Source: Anaerolineae bacterium (GTDB lineage: Bacteria > Chloroflexota > Anaerolineae > UBA1429). Taken from it: a stretch of 5,464 nucleotides of DNA. Both the position numbers and the translations under genes were made by a program. This document shows positions 1 to 4,801 of this stretch, piece by piece. The notes below the pieces were generated by a model. The model was not told where the DNA came from and made no database searches. It saw only the letters and a list, made by a program, of their open reading frames with translations. The first letter of the stretch is position 1. Every line of letters begins with the position of its first letter. The DNA is taken from the NCBI GenBank assembly GCA_007123335.1, contig SKLG01000562.1, forward strand, positions 1 to 5,464. The letters run 5' to 3'.

Positions 1-932
1 AAGAAGAGAAAGGTGCTCTGGTCCACCACGCACCCCGACTGAGGCTCGAGATAGGGGGTGTCGGTGTCGGTGAGGATCTGGTCCCAGATGCGCCCGGCGT
101 CGTCAGTGCCCCAGGTGAACATCTTTTTGCCCGGCGCCTGATAGTGGTTGGCATAGTGGACCATGCCCACATCGTCGCGCTCATAGTAGACGCCGAAAAA
201 GTCCTTGTCGCTGCCGATGGAAAAAAGATCGTGGGCGACGGGGATGGTCGTCCAGCGGCTCAGATCGGCGCCACCCTGGATGGGGAAGCGGTAGAGCCGC
301 CGCCCCGAGCTGATCATATAGTCGGTGGGGTAGATGAGCCGCACATCCTCCCGCGCCGGCATCGCCGAGTTGCTCCACTGGTAAAAGTCGAGGCGGTAGC
401 GGTGGCGATTATAGAGCTTGAGCTCCGACTGGATATAGGCGCGATCGGGGTGCAAGGTGAGAGTGACGTTCCAGCGCGCGCGGGAGCGACGCTCCATGTG
501 GCCGACGGTCACCGACACGCTGCCATCGTCGTTCTCGCGGGTGAGGTAATCCACCGGCGAGGTGGTCATCACGTGGTGGCCCTTGACAAAGTTGAACTCG
601 ATCCCCCCACAGGTCCAGGCGCCGCGCAGACCGATGAGCGCCGGCTTGATCACCTGCGGCTTGTAAAAGATCTCACGCTGTGCCGTCTTGTCATAGGCCG
701 AGTAGAGCTTGCCACCAAGCTCCGGCAACACCGTGAGCCGCAGATAGCGGTTCTCCAGCACTACAGCGCGATAGCTCTGCTCCATATCGGGTGGGCGCAG
801 AATGTCGTCGCGTCGTGGGTAGGGATAGACCCAGGGGTCCGAGCGACCAAACAGGGGCGGATAGGGATCCTCTTGCACGTGGTAGGTCGGGATGACCAAC
901 ATCTCTTGGCGCAGGGAAGCTTGTCCGTTCAT
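1..932 (-). CDS. DUF5107 domain-containing protein, N-terminal part (runs off the left edge)
   Basis: An open frame with no stop runs from the start codon to the window edge, giving about 310 residues of a longer protein. The sequence resembles the DUF5107 family, a beta-rich domain often followed by TPR repeats in proteins of around 1000 residues and of unknown or possibly carbohydrate-related function. Family-like features are LPELGGK (residues 69-75) followed by a DK pair near 81, Trp106 leading into GGIEFNF (109-115), the HH pair at 119-120, and a Trp-rich stretch after residue 270. No signal peptide or membrane span is visible, so the visible part looks cytoplasmic. Two adjacent ATG codons exist (935 and 932). 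The second is preferred because GAGG of the ribosome binding site (940-943) lies 7 bases from it and only 4 from the first. It follows the rhomboid gene by 23 bases and is probably cotranscribed. Family assignment is from memory of the motifs; the biochemical role is unknown. Confidence 0.78.
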   Translation of the reverse strand, partial: MNGQASLRQEMLVIPTYHVQEDPYPPLFGRSDPWVYPYPRRDDILRPPDMEQSYRAVVLENRYLRLTVLPELGGKLYSAYDKTAQREIFYKPQVIKPALIGLRGAWTCGGIEFNFVKGHHVMTTSPVDYLTRENDDGSVSVTVGHMERRSRARWNVTLTLHPDRAYIQSELKLYNRHRYRLDFYQWSNSAMPAREDVRLIYPTDYMISSGRRLYRFPIQGGADLSRWTTIPVAHDLFSIGSDKDFFGVYYERDDVGMVHYANHYQAPGKKMFTWGTDDAGRIWDQILTDTDTPYLEPQSGCVVDQSTFLF

Positions 933-935
933 CAT

Positions 936-944
936 GTCACCTCA
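936..944 (-). promoter_or_regulatory. Ribosome binding site of the DUF5107 gene
   Basis: On the minus strand TGAGGTGAC directly precedes the tandem ATG ATG at 935 and 932. The spacing favours 932 as the start. Confidence 0.5.
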
Positions 945-955
945 CGACAGATTTC

Positions 956-1633
956 TCAACGATAACCACGGTTTACAGGTTTGCCGGAAATTCGGTAGCC
1001 AAAGCCCACCAACATCCCCAGCGCGAATCCGCCGATGTGGGCGAACCAGGCCACGCCGCCGGTGGTGTTGGCGCCTAGAGCCGCCACACCTTGAAACAGT
1101 TGCAGGACGAACCAAAAGCCCAACACGACGAGGGCGGGCAGATTGATAAACGTGACAAAGATAAAGAGAAAGATCAACGTGCGCACCCGGGCGCGAGGAA
1201 ACATGACGGCGTAAAAGCCCAAGATACCGGCTACGGCGCCGCTGGCGCCCAACATCGGCGTCGTCGATGCGGGGTTCATCGCGATCTGGGCGATGGCTGC
1301 GACGATGCCGGCCAGGAGGTAGAACACGCCATAGCCCACGTGGTTCAAGGTTTCCTCAACATTGTCCCCAAAGATCCAGAGATAGAGCATATTACCCGCG
1401 ATGTGCAGCAGGCCGCCATGCAAAAAGGTAGAGGTGATGATGCTCCATAGCGAGTCAAGACCGGGATTCTCCACAACCTGTGCAGGGATGATGGCCGCCG
1501 AACGAATGAACTGATTGAGCGCCTGTCTGGGCAAGGTTATCTGATAGACAAAGACGATGACATTGATGGCGATAAAAAGTACCGTAACTAGAGGAAATCG
1601 CTTGCTTGGATTCGCGTCCCCAATAGGCAACAT
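956..1633 (-). CDS. Rhomboid family intramembrane serine protease
   Basis: The product is a 225-residue multi-span membrane protein. Rhomboids cleave transmembrane segments of substrate proteins within the lipid bilayer using a Ser-His dyad. The key elements are all present: HIAGN (77-81), the HxxxN motif of the oxyanion region; GASG (129-132) with nucleophile Ser131; and catalytic His199 in AHIGG, followed by the glycine-rich GFALGMLVG. Hydrophobic segments lie at about 13-31, 64-89, 99-119, 128-146, 151-180 and 193-212, consistent with the six-helix core. The loop between helices 1 and 2 (about 31-62) is long, as in GlpG-type enzymes. The frame is open upstream to 1732, but the ATG at 1633 is the likely start: it has an AAGGAGG site 7 bases upstream, and the conserved N-terminus begins there (MLPIGDANPSKRFPLVT). 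The gene is divergent from nnr and leads into the DUF5107 gene. Substrates cannot be inferred. Confidence 0.95.
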   Translation of the reverse strand: MLPIGDANPSKRFPLVTVLFIAINVIVFVYQITLPRQALNQFIRSAAIIPAQVVENPGLDSLWSIITSTFLHGGLLHIAGNMLYLWIFGDNVEETLNHVGYGVFYLLAGIVAAIAQIAMNPASTTPMLGASGAVAGILGFYAVMFPRARVRTLIFLFIFVTFINLPALVVLGFWFVLQLFQGVAALGANTTGGVAWFAHIGGFALGMLVGFGYRISGKPVNRGYR

Positions 1634-1640
1634 AAGATGG

Positions 1641-1647
1641 CCTCCTT
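1641..1647 (-). promoter_or_regulatory. Ribosome binding site of the rhomboid gene
   Basis: AAGGAGG on the minus strand lies 7 bases before the ATG at 1633. It decides this start over the in-frame upstream ATG at 1732, which would add 33 residues unlike a rhomboid N-terminus. Confidence 0.85.
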
Positions 1648-1702
1648 CATCTGTAACGTTCGTCGTCGGCCGAGTCCCGCGACGAATCGTCAGTTGGCAT
1701 CG

Positions 1703-1711
1703 AGTATAACA
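1703..1711 (-). promoter_or_regulatory. Candidate extended -10 promoter for the rhomboid/DUF5107 genes
   Basis: Reading the minus strand, TG-T-TATACT is an extended -10 element with a 5-of-6 match to TATAAT. No good -35 is seen; the best at 17-base spacing is TGGTAA. Initiation would fall near 1696 and give a leader of about 60 bases. The in-frame upstream ATG at 1732 lies before this start point, which supports translation from 1633. Inferred by eye. Confidence 0.5.
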
Positions 1712-1735
1712 CATCTGATAGCCGGTTACCACCCA

Positions 1736-1763
1736 TTGACACCTCTAGGTGCACGGGTAGAAT
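1736..1763 (+). promoter_or_regulatory. Candidate sigma70-type promoter for nnr
   Basis: A perfect TTGACA -35 (1736-1741) is followed after 16 bases by TAGAAT (1758-1763), which matches the -10 consensus at 5 of 6 positions. Initiation near 1770 would leave a leader of about 28 bases ending in the strong ribosome binding site before 1798. The spacer contains a short inverted repeat, CACCT-CT-AGGTG (1740-1751). Confidence 0.6.
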
Positions 1764-1783
1764 AGGATGCAATGCCATGGTAA

Positions 1784-1789
1784 GGGAGG
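1784..1789 (+). promoter_or_regulatory. Ribosome binding site of nnr
   Basis: GGGAGG lies 8 bases before the ATG at 1798. It selects this codon over the in-frame ATG at 1777, which lacks such a site and would sit almost on the predicted transcript start. Confidence 0.85.
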
Positions 1790-1797
1790 TAATCACG

Positions 1798-3495
1798 ATG
1801 CGATTGGTCACAGTAAAAGAGATGCGCGCCCTCGAACAGGCCGCCGATGACGCCGGATTGAGCTACGCCGAGATGATGGAGCGCGCCGGTGGGGCGGTGG
1901 CCGAGGCGATAGAGGGCATCGCTCCGCAGGGCGCCGTCCTGGTGTTGGTGGGCCCAGGCAACAATGGCGGCGATGGATTGGTAGCCGCGCGTATGCTGGC
2001 CGAGTGGGGATATACGGTCTCGGTGGTCTTTTGGCGGCGAGAGAATATTGAGGAGGATCCGCTCTGGAGCGCCGCTCAAGCGGCGGGCGCCCAAGCGGCG
2101 GGCGCCGAGCCGGCGGGCGCCGAAGCAGCGGACCAGGATAGCGTCGGCGAGCTGGCCCGCGACGCCGATATCATCGTCGATGCCCTGCTGGGCACCGGCG
2201 CCGAGGGGCCGCTGCGCGGCGGGTTGCCCGAACTCCTGCAAGCCGTCGATGCCGCCCTGGAGCAGCGGGCCGCCGATTCCATGGAGGAGCCCGCCCTGTC
2301 GGACCTGCGCGTCGCGCCCATCCCCGATCGGCCGCTCCTCGTCGCCGTCGATGTGCCTTCGGGGCTGAGCGCCGACACGGGCGAGATCGACGAGCGGGCG
2401 CTGCCATGCGATATGACCGTCACCTTTGCCTATCCCAAACGGGGCCACTATCTCTACCCCGGCGCGGCCCATGTGGGCGTCTTGTACGTCGCCGATATTG
2501 GCATCGGCGAGGTGGTGCCCGATGCGGATGAGAGCGATTCCCAGGTGGTGACCGCGAGCGAGGTCGCCGGCCTGTTGCCCCAACGACCTCGTTCGGCGCA
2601 CAAGGGCAGCTTTGGCAAGGCGATGATCGTCGGCGGCTCGGTGACCTATACCGGCGCGCCGTGTCTGGCCGCCGAGGCGGCCTATCGCGTCGGCGCGGGC
2701 CTGGTCACCCTGGGAGTGCCTCAAGTAATTCACCCTATCGTCGCCGCACGGGTGCTAGAAGCCACGCACCTCCTGTTGCCCCACACCATGGGCGTGCTGC
2801 GCGCCGACGCCGAGCGCCCCTTGATGGAAAACCTGGAGGGTTATGCGGCGCTGTTGGTGGGTCCGGGGTTGGGGCGCGAGAAGGAGACAGGCGAGTTCCT
2901 CTCGGCGCTGCTCATGGGCCAGCGTCATGCGCCGCGCAAGGCGGTGGGATTTCAGCGCCTTCCACCGGATGACGATACCGAGCCCGAGAGCGAGGAACGC
3001 CATCTTTCGCCCCTGGTGCTGGACGCCGATGCGCTGAACCTGCTCGCCGATATGCCCCCCGAATGGAGCCAGCATCTCCCTCAGGAGACGGTGCTCACCC
3101 CGCACCCCGGGGAGATGGCCCGCCTCATCGGCGGCGAGGTGCAGGATGTGACCGCCGATCGTCTGGGCATGGCGCGAGACAAGGCGGCCGAATGGGGCTG
3201 CACGGTGGTGCTCAAGGGGGCCTACACCGTGGTGGCCTCGGCTCAGGGGCAGGTGCGGGTCGTCCCCTTTGCGACCCCGGCGCTGGCTACGGCGGGCACC
3301 GGCGATGTGCTGGCCGGCGCCATCGTGGGGCTGATCGCCCAGGGGCTATCGGGATTCGACGCGGCGGTATGCGGCGCCTATCTGCACGGCCTCGCCGGAG
3401 AGCTGGCGGAGGAGCGGAATGGCGCGGCGGGCACGGTGGCTGGCGATCTCTTGCCTCTCTTGCCCGAGGTTCTGCAACGCCTCGCGCTGTCCTGA
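1798..3495 (+). CDS. nnr: Bifunctional NAD(P)H-hydrate repair enzyme Nnr (epimerase + ADP/ATP-dependent dehydratase)
   Basis: This 565-residue protein joins two repair activities. The N-terminal YjeF_N epimerase domain (about 1-245) interconverts R- and S-NAD(P)HX. The C-terminal ribokinase-like domain (about 250-563) dehydrates S-NAD(P)HX back to NAD(P)H. Epimerase motifs are GPGNNGGDG (52-60), VDALLGTG (127-134) and DVPSGLSADTGE (185-196). Dehydratase motifs are HKGSFGKAMIVGGS (268-281), VGPGLG (354-359), LDADALN (408-414), LTPHPGE (433-439), VLKG (471-474) and ATAGTGDVLAG (497-507), with Asp503 as the expected catalytic residue. The protein is longer than the usual 490-510 residues because of low-complexity inserts: an Ala/Gly repeat at about 92-111, a stretch at about 155-177, and a charged segment at about 380-405 before LDADALN. 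All core motifs are intact, so both activities are expected. It is a cytosolic, apparently monocistronic gene with its own promoter and a strong hairpin downstream. Confidence 0.97.
   Translation: MRLVTVKEMRALEQAADDAGLSYAEMMERAGGAVAEAIEGIAPQGAVLVLVGPGNNGGDGLVAARMLAEWGYTVSVVFWRRENIEEDPLWSAAQAAGAQAAGAEPAGAEAADQDSVGELARDADIIVDALLGTGAEGPLRGGLPELLQAVDAALEQRAADSMEEPALSDLRVAPIPDRPLLVAVDVPSGLSADTGEIDERALPCDMTVTFAYPKRGHYLYPGAAHVGVLYVADIGIGEVVPDADESDSQVVTASEVAGLLPQRPRSAHKGSFGKAMIVGGSVTYTGAPCLAAEAAYRVGAGLVTLGVPQVIHPIVAARVLEATHLLLPHTMGVLRADAERPLMENLEGYAALLVGPGLGREKETGEFLSALLMGQRHAPRKAVGFQRLPPDDDTEPESEERHLSPLVLDADALNLLADMPPEWSQHLPQETVLTPHPGEMARLIGGEVQDVTADRLGMARDKAAEWGCTVVLKGAYTVVASAQGQVRVVPFATPALATAGTGDVLAGAIVGLIAQGLSGFDAAVCGAYLHGLAGELAEERNGAAGTVAGDLLPLLPEVLQRLALS
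2077..2130 (+). repeat. In-frame 15-bp tandem repeat inside nnr
   Basis: Two identical copies of CAAGCGGCGGGCGCC (2077-2091 and 2092-2106) are followed by a variant, GAGCCGGCGGGCGCC (2107-2121), and a degenerate partial copy from 2122. Each unit encodes five residues of the type QAAGA or EPAGA, giving an Ala/Gly linker around residues 94-110 of Nnr. It lies between the GNNGGDG and VDALLGTG motifs of the epimerase domain. Because the unit is a multiple of three, copy-number change would keep the frame. Confidence 0.85.
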
Positions 3496-3536
3496 TTCCG
3501 TACGCACCTTGAGGAGTGGGCGTCGCTCATACACAG

Positions 3537-3575
3537 AGGCCCATCTCGGCGAGATTTTCTCGCCGAGATGGGCCT
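3537..3575. terminator. Perfect 18-bp stem-loop between convergent genes, probable bidirectional terminator
   Basis: AGGCCCATCTCGGCGAGA (3537-3554) and its exact complement (3558-3575) flank a 3-base TTT loop. The hairpin sits 41 bases after the nnr stop and 33 bases beyond the stop of the oppositely oriented YtxH gene, where transcripts from both sides must end. Neither side has a clear T-run (TGAATG on one side, CTGTGT on the other), so it is not a textbook intrinsic terminator. It could also stabilise mRNA 3' ends. The 113 bases between the two genes show nothing else. Confidence 0.7.
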
Positions 3576-3608
3576 TGAATGTCACCTCGTCTGTAAAGCT
3601 GCTCTGAG

Positions 3609-3986
3609 CTAGATTTCGTCCCTTTGAGGGGGCAGCTCAACGTGGTCCTGGTGGACAGAGTATCCCTCTTGCGGGGTATCGCACTCGAGCTGCGACAAGA
3701 GCTCTTCTTTCTTTTGCTCAGCAGCCCGACGCCCCTCTTCGATGGCCTCTTCAAAGCGCTGCTTCTGCATCTCGATGGCATGCTCGCCACGGGCGCGCAG
3801 GTCCTCCGCCCGCTCAGTGGCCTCGTGGCTCAGCTCTTCGGCGCGATCCTTGAGCTCAATGCTCTTTTCCTTGATCTGATCACGCAGATCCTCTCCGGGC
3901 GCTGGCGCAAAGAGCAAAGCCAGAACGGCTCCGAAAAAAGCCCCAAAGAAAAAACCAGAAACAAAATCACCCGAGTTCCTAGACAT
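3609..3986 (-). CDS. YtxH domain-containing protein
   Basis: The product has 125 residues. Residues 8-33 form a glycine-rich hydrophobic segment (GFFFGAFFGAVLALLFAP) followed by PGEDLRDQI, the YtxH-domain signature in which a short membrane helix ends in APxxGxxxR. Residues 35-103 are strongly charged and Glu/Lys/Arg-rich with heptad-like spacing, so a long helix or coiled coil is likely. The tail (104-125) is polar and disordered-looking. Family members are small membrane-anchored proteins, some linked to general stress in Bacillus; their molecular function is not settled. The ATG at 3986 has GAGGAGG 4 bases upstream. The gene starts 32 bases after the 127-residue membrane protein gene, so the two are very probably cotranscribed. 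It converges on nnr. Confidence 0.88.
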   Translation of the reverse strand: MSRNSGDFVSGFFFGAFFGAVLALLFAPAPGEDLRDQIKEKSIELKDRAEELSHEATERAEDLRARGEHAIEMQKQRFEEAIEEGRRAAEQKKEELLSQLECDTPQEGYSVHQDHVELPPQRDEI

Positions 3987-3990
3987 GTTA

Positions 3991-3997
3991 CCTCCTC
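3991..3997 (-). promoter_or_regulatory. Ribosome binding site of the YtxH gene
   Basis: GAGGAGG on the minus strand lies 4 bases before the ATG at 3986, within the 32-base gap between the two genes. Confidence 0.8.
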
Positions 3998-4018
3998 TAG
4001 ATAAATGGTCGTCGTAGA

Positions 4019-4402
4019 TTAGCGATCGTTACGACGAGACGGCGCCACGGTCGATATGTCGGCCGCTGTGCTCTGCGCACTAGCCTTGGGCACATCCTGC
4101 TTGGGGATGCCCCGTACGCGTTTACGCAGGCGCAATAGAACCTTTGCCGCTTCCACGCCACCCTTTGTGTAGCCGATCAATTCGATCAATGGATTTACGA
4201 CGGTGTCGCCTACAAAGTGCGTCGTCGTCTCGACTTTGTGCATCGTGCTGTTCGCCGAGTCGAGCAGGGGTGCAATTTCCTCGCGCAAGAGAACGACGAG
4301 TTTGCGAAGCTGCAAAAGCATGAGCGCGAGCAGTATGCCGATGATGAGCGACTCGATAGCGAGCAAGATAATGGCTACATCGCGCAAGGCCGCAAGCCAC
4401 AT
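4019..4402 (-). CDS. Single-span membrane protein with helical tail (DUF948-like)
   Basis: This 127-residue protein has one strong N-terminal hydrophobic helix (about 6-31, rich in Ile and Leu). An amphipathic region follows (LRKLVVLLREEIAPLLDSANSTMHKVETT, split here as residues 32-60), then GDTVVNPLIELIGYTKG (64-80), a basic stretch (KVLLRLRKRVRGIPK) and a polar tail. This plan, a membrane anchor followed by a helix that could run along or away from the membrane, resembles DUF948-type proteins, but I cannot confirm the family and no catalytic motif is visible. The ATG at 4402 is supported by GAGGAGG 8 bases upstream. The gene is followed after 32 bases by the YtxH gene, whose product has a similar architecture, so a joint role at the cytoplasmic membrane is a reasonable inference. 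Confidence 0.85.
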   Translation of the reverse strand: MWLAALRDVAIILLAIESLIIGILLALMLLQLRKLVVLLREEIAPLLDSANSTMHKVETTTHFVGDTVVNPLIELIGYTKGGVEAAKVLLRLRKRVRGIPKQDVPKASAQSTAADISTVAPSRRNDR

Positions 4403-4410
4403 AGGTCAAC

Positions 4411-4417
4411 CCTCCTC
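4411..4417 (-). promoter_or_regulatory. Ribosome binding site of the 127-residue membrane protein gene
   Basis: GAGGAGG on the minus strand lies 8 bases before the ATG at 4402 and fixes this start. Confidence 0.8.
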
Positions 4418-4470
4418 AGCATAGTGCGAACGAACACGGCTTGGCGATGAATCCGCCACCCTTCTTGATG

Positions 4471-4499
4471 ATTCTATCACACTTTGAGCCAATGCGCAA
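4471..4499 (-). promoter_or_regulatory. Candidate extended -10 promoter overlapping the end of the 84-residue gene
   Basis: On the minus strand TTGCGC (4499-4494) is followed after 17 bases by TAGAAT (4476-4471), with TGA directly before it forming an extended -10. The TG of this element is part of the stop codon of the upstream gene. Initiation near 4464 would give the 127-residue/YtxH pair a leader of about 60 bases and expression independent of mnmA. The -35 is weak; identified by eye. Confidence 0.45.
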
Positions 4500-4731
4500 C
4501 GAACATCGCCAACCAGCAGGCTAACGTGGCCTCTATGACATGCATCTGCCCGACGAGCACCCATTGCAGATTCAGCGCCTCGGCCATCGTCTGGCCCACG
4601 GCAAAGCCGATCAGACCCACGAACCAGTATAAAGCGAGGTCCAACCACCCCCGCCCAAAGAGCAGGTGGAACAGCGCCGCCCACACGGTGGCCACAGCCG
4701 AACCGAGGACAAAGAGAGGGGATGCGAACAT
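4477..4731 (-). CDS. Small membrane protein of unknown function, three predicted spans
   Basis: The product is 84 residues and mostly hydrophobic, with likely transmembrane helices at about 5-25, 31-50 and 57-80. Polar residues stand out inside or at the edges of the spans: GQ (46-47), GQMH (61-64) and an EA pair (67-68). There is no signal peptidase site and no recognisable enzyme motif; I do not recognise the family. The ATG at 4731 has GGAGGG 4 bases upstream. The gene follows mnmA by 70 bases on the same strand and precedes the 127-residue membrane gene by 74 bases, so it is probably read from the mnmA transcript. The good ribosome binding site, even hydrophobic periodicity and tight fit between neighbours support a real gene. 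Confidence 0.75.
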   Translation of the reverse strand: MFASPLFVLGSAVATVWAALFHLLFGRGWLDLALYWFVGLIGFAVGQTMAEALNLQWVLVGQMHVIEATLACWLAMFVAHWLKV

Positions 4732-4735
4732 ATGT

Positions 4736-4741
4736 CCCTCC
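4736..4741 (-). promoter_or_regulatory. Ribosome binding site of the 84-residue gene
   Basis: GGAGGG on the minus strand lies 4 bases before the ATG at 4731 and is the main support for this start. Confidence 0.65.
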
Positions 4742-4762
4742 GTAGCTCATGATAGCGATTGG

Positions 4763-4779
4763 TGGCCCCAACAGGGCCA
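4763..4779. other. Short GC-rich hairpin between mnmA and the 84-residue gene
   Basis: TGGCCC (4763-4768) and GGGCCA (4774-4779) can pair around a 5-base loop. No T-run follows in either direction, so it is not a convincing terminator. It could weaken read-through from mnmA or be incidental. Confidence 0.3.
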
Positions 4780-4801
4780 TCGGACGTGTCCCGCGTCGTC
4801 G

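Noticed and set aside
144..965. Plus-strand open frame of 273 codons opposite the DUF5107 gene
   Set aside because: It is antisense to a frame with clear DUF5107 motifs. Its product is a low-information mix rich in His, Val, Ala and Arg, and its start has no ribosome binding site.
1634..1732. 33-residue N-terminal extension of the rhomboid
   Set aside because: The upstream ATG lacks a ribosome binding site and precedes the predicted transcript start, while 1633 has AAGGAGG at the right spacing.
1777..1797. Upstream start of nnr adding seven residues
   Set aside because: The strong GGGAGG lies downstream of that ATG and is correctly spaced for 1798.
2077..2130. CRISPR-like repeat
   Set aside because: The units are directly adjacent with no spacers, are 15 bp long and keep the reading frame of nnr.
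1726..2733. Minus-strand open frame of 335 codons opposite nnr
   Set aside because: It overlaps the conserved epimerase domain. Its long open length comes from high G+C in the opposite coding strand, and the product has no recognisable domain.
3624..4004. Plus-strand open frame of 126 codons opposite the YtxH gene
   Set aside because: The minus strand has the YtxH signature and a GAGGAGG site; the plus-strand product is a Leu-rich shadow of the same codons.
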